Shown here piece by piece: positions 1 through 7,662 of a DNA stretch of 64,000 bases. The number at the start of each line of letters is the position of its first letter. Position 1 is the stretch's first letter. The notes under the pieces were generated by a model. The model was not told where the DNA came from, ran no database searches, and saw nothing but the letters and a program-made list of their open reading frames with translations. The position numbers and the translations under genes were made by a program. The DNA comes from Flavobacterium silvisoli (lineage in GTDB: Bacteria > Bacteroidota > Bacteroidia > Flavobacteriales > Flavobacteriaceae): contig NZ_SJPE01000008.1 in the NCBI RefSeq assembly GCF_004329815.1, positions 337 through 64,336 of the forward strand, written 5' to 3'.

Positions 1-264
1 AAAGGGTTTATACTCAGCACAACCCAACAATACGATCCGTATGAAAACGCAGTAGCTGAAAGAATTAACGGAATTTTGAAGTATGAGTTCGGGCTAAAAA
101 ACACTATTAGAAATATTGAAATCGCTCAAAAAATGATAGCCGAAGCTGTAAACATATACAACAACAAACGTTTACATTGGAGTTTAGATTTAAAAACACC
201 GCAAATAGTGCACAAACAATATGATAAACAACCTTATAAATCCTATGCTAAAAAAGCAGCTTAA
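1..264 (+). CDS. IS3-family transposase, C-terminal part (OrfB, rve integrase core)
   Basis: Frame 1 is open from the first base and codes 87 residues before the stop. It contains the typical IS3 block around the third catalytic acid: YENAVAERINGILKYEF, where the Glu of AER-NG-LK-E is the DDE glutamate. It continues with the conserved tail (YNNKRLHWSLDLKTPQ) seen in IS3/IS150-type OrfB proteins. The enzyme cuts and joins DNA ends during transposition. The N-terminal part with the two Asp residues is outside the window, so activity cannot be judged. A methionine at 76 is internal and not a real start. Confidence 0.9.
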   Translation, partial: KGFILSTTQQYDPYENAVAERINGILKYEFGLKNTIRNIEIAQKMIAEAVNIYNNKRLHWSLDLKTPQIVHKQYDKQPYKSYAKKAA

Positions 265-337
265 AACCTATCAATTATTTCTGTAAATTTGATTCAATTA
301 ATAACCTAAAACGGTCAACGTATTTTAGGACATGACA
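1..337 (+). mobile_element. Right end of an IS3-family insertion sequence (partial)
   Basis: The window opens inside the transposase gene. The end of the element is probably at 337, where positions 313-337 read ggtcaacgtattttaggac followed by atgaca. The reverse complement starts TGTCATGTCC, which fits a TG...CA-type terminal inverted repeat of IS3 elements. The left end lies outside the window, so the inverted repeat and target duplication cannot be confirmed here. Confidence 0.75.
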
Positions 338-378
338 GCCAGTTCAATAATCTAACGCAACTTTAAAAATCAATTATT

Positions 379-825
379 ATGAAAAATTTATTAAAAAGTA
401 CATTGTATTTATTTGTTTTTGCTTTGGCAGGAATCTTGTTTCAAATTAGCTGTTCATCGGACAGTATTTCTAATAGTTCAACGTCTTTGGGTAAAATTGT
501 TTACACCAAAAGAGCAAGTGGTCAACTCCAAATATGGACTTGTAACTACGACGGAACGGCTCAGGCACAAATTCCGATAACGTTGCCATCAAATGTTCGT
601 TTCAATTTTTGGTCAACTAACAGTACGGCTATAAGTGCTAGTGACGAGACTAGTGTTAGATTATCTCCTGATGGTCAAAATGTGTTTTTTGCAACCGTAA
701 CTAATCCTGGTTCAGGCAGTCAATATTTCTCTATCTACACTTGTGATTTGTCAGGAAATAATTTAACGGAAATTTTGACACAAGCTAGCGGTGAAGACCC
801 GTTAGTAATTGGAGGCGTTTATTAA
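379..825 (+). CDS. Short PD40/TolB-like beta-propeller lipoprotein
   Basis: A 148-residue protein with a lipoprotein signal peptide: a hydrophobic segment at residues 8-22 followed by a lipobox ending in Cys25 (FQISC) and a Ser-rich linker. The mature part has strands like those of PD40/TolB-type propellers (GKIVYTKR, QIWTCNYDG, VRLSPDGQNVFF, IYTCDLSG). Propellers of this family normally need four or more blades, so about 120 mature residues cover only two. The gene may be a shortened relative, possibly deleted when the neighbouring IS moved in. Substrate and role are unknown; it is probably anchored in the outer membrane. Confidence 0.6.
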   Translation: MKNLLKSTLYLFVFALAGILFQISCSSDSISNSSTSLGKIVYTKRASGQLQIWTCNYDGTAQAQIPITLPSNVRFNFWSTNSTAISASDETSVRLSPDGQNVFFATVTNPGSGSQYFSIYTCDLSGNNLTEILTQASGEDPLVIGGVY

Positions 826-1000
826 AAACTGCACACATATAACAACCGTTTTACACAATAGCTGGTTTACTCTATAACTTGACTTTTCCTTTACGAAAAA
901 ACAGTATCTTTAACTTCAGAAAATGTATTCGCAATACATTACTCTTAAAAACTCGGAACGTGAAAATCAATGTAGCTGTAATCATAAATTAACCCTGACA

Positions 1001-1393
1001 ATGAAAGAAGCAATCAAAGAATACAACGCCAATTTAACTACAGAAGAAAAGAAAATATGTGATGAACTTGCTTTACTTATTGATTCTGAGTTAACAGAAG
1101 CTCACAGCAAAATTTGGCATGCGCATCCCGTATGGTTTTTAGATGAAAACCCCATAGTGGGTTACAGTAAACAAAAAGCCGGCATAAGGTTAATGTTTTG
1201 GAGCGGAGCTGATTTTGAAGAAGATGGACTAAACGTAAAAGGGAAAAAATTTAAAGACGCTTCTGTTTTTTACAATAATTGTATTGATATCAATTCAAAA
1301 GATATAAACCGTTGGCTCAAAAAATCCAGAGAAATCCAATGGGACTATAAGAATATTGTAAAGAAAAAAGGTAAACTGGAAAGGATAAAATAA
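1001..1393 (+). CDS. DUF1801 (YdhG-like) protein
   Basis: The reading frame is open from 923, but the ATG at 1001 (MKEAIKEYNANLTTEEKK) fits the family start, giving 130 residues. The fold resembles the DUF1801/YdhG group of small alpha/beta proteins: an N-terminal helix, then IWHAHPVWFLDENPIVGY and a later FYNNCIDINSKDINRWLKKS. These proteins have no settled biochemical role; some were linked to iron or stress. The stop overlaps the ATG of the next gene (TAATG), so the two are probably cotranslated. Confidence 0.65.
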   Translation: MKEAIKEYNANLTTEEKKICDELALLIDSELTEAHSKIWHAHPVWFLDENPIVGYSKQKAGIRLMFWSGADFEEDGLNVKGKKFKDASVFYNNCIDINSKDINRWLKKSREIQWDYKNIVKKKGKLERIK

Positions 1394-1779
1394 TGAAATC
1401 AACATTTAAATATTTAATTTTAATGATTTTGGGCTTTTTAGTGATGTATGTTTGTAAGAGCCTCCAACATTTACCACCTTCAGAAGGAGTTGAGTATCGA
1501 TATTCCAGTCTTCTCAAAAACAATTACACTTTACTGTCAGCCTTTATTTTCATGGTAATTGGGTTAGGTGCCGGTTTTTTTTACAAACTAAATCCCTGGT
1601 ATGCCGGATTCTCCCTGATTCTGATTTTCCCATTAGTCAGTTTATTTGAAGGAACTGTATATCGTGGCAGTCATAATCTGATTCCTTTTGAATTTGCGAT
1701 GCATTTTTTTATGTCTTTGCCAGCTGTTGGGGGTGTTTATCTGGGCAGGATATTGAACAGAAAGACAAATGCCACTTAA
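1393..1779 (+). CDS. Small integral membrane protein of unknown function
   Basis: A 128-residue protein with about four predicted membrane segments, at roughly residues 6-24, 47-66, 70-86 and 100-120. The loop between the first two is polar (HLPPSEGVEYRYSS). It is coupled to the upstream DUF1801 gene by a 1-base start/stop overlap. No family is recognised. It probably sits in the inner membrane. Confidence 0.6.
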   Translation: MKSTFKYLILMILGFLVMYVCKSLQHLPPSEGVEYRYSSLLKNNYTLLSAFIFMVIGLGAGFFYKLNPWYAGFSLILIFPLVSLFEGTVYRGSHNLIPFEFAMHFFMSLPAVGGVYLGRILNRKTNAT

Positions 1780-1863
1780 TTTCGAATGGTATCAAACCCG
1801 AATACATAAACTTCAGATAATATCCGTAAATTGTTATTAGACTATAAAAAAACATAGCATCCG

Positions 1864-1871
1864 TAGCTTTG
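1864..1871 (+). promoter_or_regulatory. Bacteroidetes -7 promoter element for the Crp-like gene
   Basis: TAGCTTTG matches the TAnnTTTG consensus exactly and lies 8 bases before the ATG at 1880, giving a very short leader. No clear TTTG -33 box is seen at 17-23 bases upstream, so the call rests on the -7 element alone. Confidence 0.5.
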
Positions 1872-1879
1872 ACAAAAAA

Positions 1880-2443
1880 ATGAGTGAAATATTAAGGCAA
1901 CAAATAGAAAAAATAACGCCGCTTACAGACAAAGAATTTGAATATATCTTGTCTCACTTTACCCGTAAAAAAATAAAAAAGCACCAGTATCTCCTGCAAG
2001 AAGGCGAAGCGGTTCAGAATGATTATTTTGTTACAAAAGGTCTTTTAAAAGCCTATTATGTAAACCAAGACGGTAAAGAACATATCATGCAATTCGCCAT
2101 GGAAGATTGGTGGATTACTGACTATCAAGCTTATTTTAACGAAACCAACGCAACATTAAATATTGACTGCATTGAAGCTTCAGAAGTACTTTGTTTATCC
2201 CTTCGCAACCGTGAAAAACTATGCGCCGATATGCACAAAATAGAGCATTTTTTCAGAAAGAAATCTAATGCAGGTTATGTGGCCTTACAACGAAGAATAT
2301 TATCACTGTTGAACAGCAATGCCAAAGAGCGTTACGAACAACTATTACAGCAATATCCTCTACTATTTCAAAGAGTCCCCAAAACTTTAATAGCTTCCTA
2401 TTTGGGAGTTTCGAGAGAAACTCTAAGCCGTCTTTCTTCTTAA
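1880..2443 (+). CDS. Crp/Fnr-family transcriptional regulator
   Basis: A 187-residue protein. Residues about 20-115 form a cyclic-nucleotide-binding-type beta roll (KHQYLLQEGEAVQNDYFVTKG), and the C-terminal part is a helix-turn-helix. The recognition helix reads GVSRETLSRLSS at the very end. Its R-E-T-x-x-R pattern is the same as the base-contacting residues of E. coli CRP, which read TGTGA. The roll lacks an obvious full cAMP-binding cassette, and many Bacteroidetes members respond to other signals. A perfect CRP-type palindrome begins one base after its stop, so it may control itself and/or the DJ-1-like gene behind it. Confidence 0.85.
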   Translation: MSEILRQQIEKITPLTDKEFEYILSHFTRKKIKKHQYLLQEGEAVQNDYFVTKGLLKAYYVNQDGKEHIMQFAMEDWWITDYQAYFNETNATLNIDCIEASEVLCLSLRNREKLCADMHKIEHFFRKKSNAGYVALQRRILSLLNSNAKERYEQLLQQYPLLFQRVPKTLIASYLGVSRETLSRLSS

Positions 2444-2459
2444 TGTGATTTATATCACA
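2444..2459. promoter_or_regulatory. CRP-type operator TGTGA-N6-TCACA
   Basis: TGTGATTTATATCACA is a perfect two-fold site: arms TGTGAT and ATCACA with a 4-base centre. This is the consensus of the CRP/FNR superfamily class that reads TGTGA. It lies between the Crp-like gene and the DJ-1-like gene, 80 bases before the latter's ATG. The neighbouring regulator has the R-E-T-x-x-R recognition residues expected for such a site. Confidence 0.6.
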
Positions 2460-2538
2460 CCAAACTTGTGACCTACCTCCTGTTACCAGATGAACCTTAT
2501 GCCGAAATTTGTACTAATAAATTTAATCAACAGTACTA

Positions 2539-3324
2539 ATGGTTACTAAGTTTAAAAATATCTTGTCAGGAATTATGGTTATGGCAGCTTGCACCATTTT
2601 CCCGGGTTTGAATCAAGCAACTGCACAAAAAATAAAATCAAAAAAAATGAGTCAGAAAGTTTTATTTGTGGTTACAAGCCACGACAAATTAGGCGAAACC
2701 GGTGAGTCAACCGGTTATTATTTAGGTGAAGTAACACATCCTTGGGCGGTATTGACCCAAGCTGGTTATGAAATTGATTTTGTAAGTCCCAAAGGCGGTA
2801 ATCCTCCTTATTACGGAGACAATACCGAGGACCTTATCAATCAAAAGTTTTTGGCCGACAAAAAATACCAGGCTAAAATTCAAAACACCATGACTCCTTC
2901 TGAAGTTAATCCATCAGATTATGTTGCCATCCTTTATGCAGGAGGTCACGGTACCATGTGGGATTTTGCAGATAATGCTGAATTGGCTTTGATTGCTCAG
3001 AAAATTTATGAAAACAATGGTATAGTAAGTGCCGTTTGTCACGGGCCTGCCGGTTTGGTAAACATCAAACTGAGTGATGGCAAATATTTGATTGACGGCA
3101 AAAAAATTAATGCTTTTACCAACGAAGAAGAAATTGCTGTCAAATTAGAACATGTTGTTCCGTTTAGTTTAGAAACCAAATTAATTGAACGCGGTGCCAT
3201 TTTTGAAAAATCCGGATTATGGCAACCCCACGTTACCGTAGATCAAAGAGTGGTTACAGGTCAAAATCCTCAATCGGCACATGGTGTTGGCGAGGCTGTG
3301 TTGCAAGAACTTAAAAAACTATAA
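2539..3324 (+). CDS. Exported DJ-1/PfpI (Hsp31-like) class I glutamine amidotransferase-fold protein
   Basis: A 261-residue protein. Residues 1-30 look like a signal peptide (hydrophobic core GIMVMAACTIF, cleavage near ATAQ). The DJ-1/PfpI domain follows from about residue 38. The nucleophile elbow AVCHGPAGL carries the reactive Cys, with an upstream Glu-containing segment (YLGEVTHPWAVL) and AGGHGTMWDF, as in Hsp31/glyoxalase III-like members. These act as glutathione-independent glyoxalases or holdases. Most relatives are cytosolic; if the first ATG is used this one would be exported, while the internal ATG at 2647 (MSQKVLFVV) would give a cytosolic form. The CRP-type operator upstream suggests control by the adjacent regulator. 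Confidence 0.85.
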   Translation: MVTKFKNILSGIMVMAACTIFPGLNQATAQKIKSKKMSQKVLFVVTSHDKLGETGESTGYYLGEVTHPWAVLTQAGYEIDFVSPKGGNPPYYGDNTEDLINQKFLADKKYQAKIQNTMTPSEVNPSDYVAILYAGGHGTMWDFADNAELALIAQKIYENNGIVSAVCHGPAGLVNIKLSDGKYLIDGKKINAFTNEEEIAVKLEHVVPFSLETKLIERGAIFEKSGLWQPHVTVDQRVVTGQNPQSAHGVGEAVLQELKKL

Positions 3325-3340
3325 TCAAACACATTTCATT

Positions 3341-3372
3341 TGAGGCAACTATAATGTTGCCTCATCTTTTTA
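3341..3372 (+). terminator. Rho-independent terminator after the DJ-1-like gene
   Basis: A perfect 9-base stem, TGAGGCAAC/GTTGCCTCA, with loop TATAAT, followed by tctttttat. It ends the upstream gene and separates it from the VOC gene that starts 8 bases later. Confidence 0.8.
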
Positions 3373-3379
3373 TAAAATT

Positions 3380-3763
3380 ATGTTCAATAAAATTCATCAT
3401 CTTGCCATTATTAGTTCAGATTATCAGGAATCCAAACATTTTTACACCAAAATTTTAGGATTGGAAATTATCCGGGAGGTATATCGAGAAGACCGACAGT
3501 CGTATAAATTAGATTTAGCTCTAAACGGCAACTATATTATTGAATTATTTTCGTTTCCAAATCCACCGCAAAGAGTCTCCGGACCCGAAGCCTGCGGATT
3601 GAGACACTTGGCTTTTGAAGTTTCGAACCTTGAGAATACCATAGCTTATCTGATGAGCCATAACATCACTATCGAACCCATAAGAATTGATGAATACACT
3701 CAAAAACGATTCACATTCTTCAGAGATCCTGACAATTTGCCCATAGAAATAGTTGAAATATAA
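3380..3763 (+). CDS. VOC/glyoxalase-family metalloprotein (YaeR/GloA2-like)
   Basis: A 127-residue protein covering a single vicinal-oxygen-chelate domain with two beta-alpha-beta-beta-beta modules. Candidate metal ligands are His6/His7 (NKIHHLAI), a Glu in the NYIIELFSF strand, a His in GLRHLAFEV and a Glu in LPIEIVEI. The pattern matches the YaeR-like group of lactoylglutathione-lyase relatives. The true substrate is not known; the closeness to a DJ-1/glyoxalase III-like gene makes aldehyde detoxification plausible, but that is inference. Confidence 0.8.
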   Translation: MFNKIHHLAIISSDYQESKHFYTKILGLEIIREVYREDRQSYKLDLALNGNYIIELFSFPNPPQRVSGPEACGLRHLAFEVSNLENTIAYLMSHNITIEPIRIDEYTQKRFTFFRDPDNLPIEIVEI

Positions 3764-3821
3764 AATCTCATATATTAATGCGATTTGAAATAATAAACAT
3801 ATCAAGAAAAAAGCACTAAAA

Positions 3822-3852
3822 TTTGATTGAAAAAAAATAAAGCTTACTTTTA
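3822..3852 (+). promoter_or_regulatory. Promoter of the fluoride-riboswitch transcript
   Basis: TTTG at 3822-3825, 19 bases, then TACTTTTA at 3845-3852. This matches TTTG-N17..23-TAnnTTTG except for the last base. The predicted start falls a few bases before the riboswitch at 3861. Confidence 0.5.
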
Positions 3853-3860
3853 CACCACAA

Positions 3861-3945
3861 TAGGAAATGGTGTTCTTCCTAACCCAACCGCCCTAAAAAG
3901 CTGATGACGCCTGATTAAACCGATGTACAAAAACATTTAATCAGG
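3861..3945 (+). ncRNA. Fluoride riboswitch (crcB motif) with RBS-sequestering expression platform
   Basis: The aptamer occupies about 3861-3913. It has a 5' AGG strand with a conserved ATGG, a CCT turn, the AACCGCCC pseudoknot segment and the hallmark GCTGATGACGCCT closing strand. These are the conserved parts of the crcB/fluoride RNA. Directly overlapping it is a perfect 10-base inverted repeat, CCTGATTAAA (3910-3919) and TTTAATCAGG (3936-3945), whose right arm contains the AGGA Shine-Dalgarno 5 bases before the ATG at 3952. The CCT at 3910-3912 can pair either with AGG at 3862-3864 (aptamer P1) or with the Shine-Dalgarno. This suggests fluoride binding frees the ribosome site of the CLC gene. 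Confidence 0.9.
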
Positions 3946-3951
3946 ATTACT

Positions 3952-5268
3952 ATGTCCCAACGAAATCAAAAGAAATCAGTCACCGACAACCGCCAAATCA
4001 ATATCAAGTTTTTATTCAAAAAATACCCGGCTGTTCCCTACATCATCAAATGGCTTTTAATCAGTTCAATTATAGGAGTATGCGTTGGTAGTGCTTCTGC
4101 CCTCTTTTTGCTCTCGCTGGATTGGGCAACCAATTTCAGAGAAACGCACTTGTGGTTGATTGCTTTTTTACCCATCGGCGGACTACTGATTGGTTTATTG
4201 TATTATTATTCAGGGAAAGACATAGAGACAGGCAACAATCTTTTGATTGATACCATTCACAATCCGAAACAAATCATCCCTTTTAAAATGGCTCCTTTCG
4301 TGTACACAGGAACCATAGTCACTCATTTTTTCGGGGGTTCAGCCGGTCGCGAAGGAACTGCACTGCAAATGGCCGGAGCCATAGCCGATCAGTTCACAAA
4401 ACCTTTTAAATTAAACCCCGGCGAACGCAAAATTCTTTTAATAGCTGCCATAGCGGCCGGTTTTGGTTCTGTCTTCGGAACCCCATTAGCAGGTGCTCTG
4501 TTTGGCTTGGAGGTTTTTTTAATCGGCAGGATAAAATACGATGCCATTTTTCCGGCTTTTGCCTCGGCTATACTCGCCGATTTAGTGACTAATCTTTGGC
4601 AGGTCAATCACACCCATTATCATATCGACTCCATTCCAAAATTACAAGCACTACCCATTATATACAGTATAATAGCGGGTATTGCCTTTGGTTTGTGTGC
4701 TGCCGCGTTCAGCAAAATCATTCATTTCGTGACAGCCCAATTCAAAAGTAACATAGCTTTTCCTCCACTCCGCCCTCTCATAGGCGGAATTATTGTGGCT
4801 GGGGCAGTATGGGCTATAGGTACCACGAAATACATCGGATTAGGAATTCCAACCATATTAGAGTCCTTCGGTCATCAGTTGCCGGTATATGATTTTGCCA
4901 TCAAAATGGCTTTTACCATACTGACGTTGTCGGCCGGATTTAAAGGTGGCGAAGTAACCCCCTTATTTTTTATCGGGGCGACTTTAGGAAGCGGACTTTC
5001 TTTATTCATTCCGTTGCCTACGGCACTTTTGGCAGGAATGGGATTTGTAGCGGTATTTGCCGGCGCTACCAATACACCTTTGGCTTGCCTGCTGATGGCT
5101 ATAGAACTCTTTGGAGCCGAATGTGGTATTTATGCAGCCATTGCCTGTGTGGTTTCCTACCTATTTTCGGGGCATAACAGCATTTACACGAAGCAAGTGA
5201 TTGGCGAAGCAAAACACAACCAATTCAGCCATCAAACCGGAAAAACAATACACGAAAAAGAAGGCTGA
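3952..5268 (+). CDS. CLC-family fluoride channel/antiporter (EriC-like, CLC-F type)
   Basis: A 438-residue membrane protein with the CLC fold. It has a helix-F motif GGSAGREGTALQM (residues about 128-140) with gating Glu134, a FGTPLAGALFGLEV block, and GGEVTPLFFIGATLGSG near residue 330. The segment expected to hold the chloride-type GSGIP motif instead reads ETGNNLLID (about 92-100), as in the fluoride-selective CLC branch. No CBS domains are present. The protein exports fluoride in exchange for protons in characterised CLC-F members. The fluoride riboswitch directly upstream is the strongest argument for the substrate. The next gene, pyrophosphatase, is a classical fluoride-inhibited enzyme. 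Confidence 0.92.
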   Translation: MSQRNQKKSVTDNRQINIKFLFKKYPAVPYIIKWLLISSIIGVCVGSASALFLLSLDWATNFRETHLWLIAFLPIGGLLIGLLYYYSGKDIETGNNLLIDTIHNPKQIIPFKMAPFVYTGTIVTHFFGGSAGREGTALQMAGAIADQFTKPFKLNPGERKILLIAAIAAGFGSVFGTPLAGALFGLEVFLIGRIKYDAIFPAFASAILADLVTNLWQVNHTHYHIDSIPKLQALPIIYSIIAGIAFGLCAAAFSKIIHFVTAQFKSNIAFPPLRPLIGGIIVAGAVWAIGTTKYIGLGIPTILESFGHQLPVYDFAIKMAFTILTLSAGFKGGEVTPLFFIGATLGSGLSLFIPLPTALLAGMGFVAVFAGATNTPLACLLMAIELFGAECGIYAAIACVVSYLFSGHNSIYTKQVIGEAKHNQFSHQTGKTIHEKEG

Positions 5269-5462
5269 AATTAGTCGTTAATAATCCAAAATATTATGCA
5301 AATCTTAACAAAAGAGGTGCTATATTGCCGCCCGTTTCAGAAGATACCTCAACAGGATTCCGAACAACTCTTTCAGAAACAAAATAAAAAGACAAATACT
5401 TCACAAACAGCACTCTAAAAATTAGTAAAACATACAGTTAATAATATTTAAATAAAAACAAA

Positions 5463-6002
5463 ATGAACAAAAATCCATGGCACGAAGTAGAGTTTGGAGA
5501 GAATGCACCGAGCATCGTAAACGGAATCATTGAAATTCCGAAAGGTTCCAGAGCTAAATATGAATTAGACAAGGAAAGCGGCATGCTAAAATTAGATCGT
5601 GTTTTGTTTTCTTCAGTATACTATCCTGCAAATTACGGTTTCATCCCTAAGACTTACTGTGACGACAAAGATCCTTTGGATATTTTAATCATTTCGCAAA
5701 TTGATATTGTACCGCTTTGTTTGGTTTCGGCCAAAGTTATCGGAGTAATGCGCATGATTGATGGCGGAGAAGCGGACGACAAAATTATCGCCGTGGCCGA
5801 AGGCGACCCAAGTGTGAACCACATCAATGACATCTCTGAACTTCCGCAACACTTCATCTCTGAAATGCGTAATTTTTTTGAAGATTACAAAAAACTGGAA
5901 AAAAAGACCGTAATTGTTGAAGAATTTCAAAATAAAGAAGTAGCCGAAGAAATTGTCAATAAAGCCATAGCCGATTATCAATTGATGTTTGGCAACGCCT
6001 AA
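5463..6002 (+). CDS. ppa: Inorganic pyrophosphatase, family I
   Basis: A 179-residue soluble enzyme that hydrolyses pyrophosphate to phosphate. It has the family I signature region [10 protein letters not shown] (residues about 66-75) with metal-binding Asp residues, the substrate-binding [11 protein letters not shown] near residue 23, YPANYGFIP, and a second Asp cluster ([12 protein letters not shown]). Length is normal for bacterial hexameric enzymes. It follows the fluoride channel by 194 bases; that spacer shows no terminator and no second riboswitch. Family I enzymes are strongly inhibited by fluoride, so extra expression together with the exporter would make sense. Confidence 0.95.
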   Translation: MNKNPWHEVEFGENAPSIVNGIIEIPKGSRAKYELDKESGMLKLDRVLFSSVYYPANYGFIPKTYCDDKDPLDILIISQIDIVPLCLVSAKVIGVMRMIDGGEADDKIIAVAEGDPSVNHINDISELPQHFISEMRNFFEDYKKLEKKTVIVEEFQNKEVAEEIVNKAIADYQLMFGNA

Positions 6003-6047
6003 CAAACTTATTTTATTAGGTTTAAACCTCAATACCATAATTTGACG

Positions 6048-6055
6048 TAGCTTTG
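6048..6055 (+). promoter_or_regulatory. -7 promoter element before the CDF transporter
   Basis: TAGCTTTG matches TAnnTTTG exactly, 32 bases before the ATG at 6088. The -33 region is weak (TTTA at 6021). This suggests the transporter has its own promoter. Confidence 0.45.
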
Positions 6056-6087
6056 CCATGGCAAGTTAGCATTCAGAAAAAAGTAAG

Positions 6088-6957
6088 ATGACCAACGAGC
6101 AAACAGCTGTTAAAGCAACTTATTTCAGCATACTGGGAAACACCGGTTTAGCCATCATCAAGGGGCTGGCCGGTTTTTTCGGGAACTCGTATGCCCTGAT
6201 TGCCGATGCCATCGAATCGACAGCTGATATTTTTTCATCATTTTTGGTCTTATTCGGAATAAAATATGCCAACAAACCGGCTGATGAAAATCATCCTTAC
6301 GGTCACGGAAGAGCAGAACCCCTGATTACGTTTATCGTGGTGGGGTTTTTAATTACTTCAGCCACCGTCATTGCTTATGAAAGTATACAAAATATAGGAA
6401 CTCCTCATAACTTGCCTAAAGGATGGACCTTGATTATTTTAGGACTGATTATCGTTTGGAAAGAATATTCATTTCAAAAAGTGATCAAACGGGCCAAACA
6501 AATCAACAGTTCTTCATTAAAAGCTGATGCATGGCACCATCGGAGCGATGCCATTACTTCGGTGGCAGCTTTCATTGGGATATCTATAGCACTTGTATTG
6601 GGAAAAGGATATGAATCAGCTGATGACTGGGCAGCTCTCTTGGCCTCATTCTTTATTTTATACAATAGTTATCTAATCTTCAGACCGGCTCTTGGCGAAA
6701 TTATGGATGAGCATCGTTATGAAGATTTGGTAGACCAAATAAGGGCCGTTTCGGTAAAAGTTGATGGCATTATTGGTACCGAAAAGTGCTTTATCCGAAA
6801 AGCCGGAATGAAATACCATGTAGATTTACATGCCATCGTTGACGCCAAAATTACTGTAAAAGAAGGCCATGATTTGGCACACAAATTAAAAGATACTCTA
6901 AGAGTGGAAATAATTGAATTGGGACACGTATTAATTCACGTAGAGCCAAACGAATAA
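6088..6957 (+). CDS. Cation diffusion facilitator (CDF) metal transporter
   Basis: A 289-residue inner-membrane protein with about six transmembrane helices and a short cytosolic C-terminal domain. CDF metal-site residues are present in both helix pairs: ADAIESTAD (residues about 36-44) and the second site KADAWHHRSDAITS (about 145-158), plus HPYGHGRAEPL in the cytosolic loop. The C-terminal ferredoxin-like domain ends with a His-rich LGHVLIHVEP. Such proteins export Zn, Fe, Mn or Co by proton exchange; the exact metal cannot be told. Position behind the fluoride genes may be coincidental. Confidence 0.92.
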   Translation: MTNEQTAVKATYFSILGNTGLAIIKGLAGFFGNSYALIADAIESTADIFSSFLVLFGIKYANKPADENHPYGHGRAEPLITFIVVGFLITSATVIAYESIQNIGTPHNLPKGWTLIILGLIIVWKEYSFQKVIKRAKQINSSSLKADAWHHRSDAITSVAAFIGISIALVLGKGYESADDWAALLASFFILYNSYLIFRPALGEIMDEHRYEDLVDQIRAVSVKVDGIIGTEKCFIRKAGMKYHVDLHAIVDAKITVKEGHDLAHKLKDTLRVEIIELGHVLIHVEPNE

Positions 6958-6998
6958 AACTTATATTCGAATTCCTAACACTTCAGATATACTCGGCA

Positions 6999-7559
6999 AT
7001 GAAAAAAGCTAAAGAATTGTCAGCCCAAGAACGTGAAACACTATTCAAAACAATGAAAGACCGTTTTGAAAAAAACAGTACCCGCCACAAAAATATTGAT
7101 TGGGACAAAGTACAGGCAAAACTGGAAATCAGTAATAAATTATGGTCGCTGAATGCAATGGAATTGACCGGAGGCGAGCCGGACGTTATCGGTTATGACT
7201 CAGCAACGGATACTTATCTTTTTTGTGACTGTTCGGCCGAAAGCCCAAAAGGAAGGAGAAGTCTTTGCTATGACCGACAAGCATTAGAATCGAGAAAAGA
7301 GCACAAACCCCAAAATAATGCTATTGATCTGGCTGCAGAAATGGGTATTGAACTTTTAGACGAAGAACAATACCGGCAATTGCAACAACTAGGAACATTT
7401 GACAGCAAAAGTTCGAGTTGGATAAAAACTCCCGACAGAATACGTGAACTGGGTGGTGCTTTGTTTGGTGACTATCGCTACGACACCGTTTTCGTTTACC
7501 ACAATGGCGCTGAATCTTATTATGCCGTCAGAGGATTTCGTGGAGTATTACGAGTTTAG
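6999..7559 (+). CDS. DUF4256 protein
   Basis: A 186-residue soluble protein matching the DUF4256 family: an N-terminal helix (LSAQERETLFKTMKDRFEKN), the conserved MELTGGEPDVIGYD block, a CDCSAESPKGRRSLCYD segment with three cysteines, and a C-terminal GGALFGDYRYDTVFVYHNGA. The function of the family is unknown. It follows the CDF gene in the same direction after 41 bases and may be cotranscribed. Confidence 0.8.
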   Translation: MKKAKELSAQERETLFKTMKDRFEKNSTRHKNIDWDKVQAKLEISNKLWSLNAMELTGGEPDVIGYDSATDTYLFCDCSAESPKGRRSLCYDRQALESRKEHKPQNNAIDLAAEMGIELLDEEQYRQLQQLGTFDSKSSSWIKTPDRIRELGGALFGDYRYDTVFVYHNGAESYYAVRGFRGVLRV

Positions 7560-7564
7560 AAAAG

Positions 7565-7662
7565 ACTGATGGATAACAAAAAAAGAGACGATAGACAGAA
7601 ATTAATAGCTAAATACATCTATTATCTATCCGTCTATCATCTATTATCTGTTTGTTTATCAT
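7565..7662. repeat. GATAGAC-type hairpin repeat (copy at convergent gene ends)
   Basis: The left arm has gagacgatagacag and the right arm has ctattatctatccgtctatc. The arms are rough reverse complements built from GATAGA(C/T) units. It lies exactly between two convergent genes, and its right end touches the stop of the alcohol dehydrogenase gene. It belongs to the same family as the repeats at 32905, 44813, 46856, 47447 and 50590. Confidence 0.75.

Noticed and set aside
5269..5462. Second fluoride riboswitch before the pyrophosphatase gene
   Set aside because: The AACCGCC and GCTGATGACNCCT segments are not present in this spacer.
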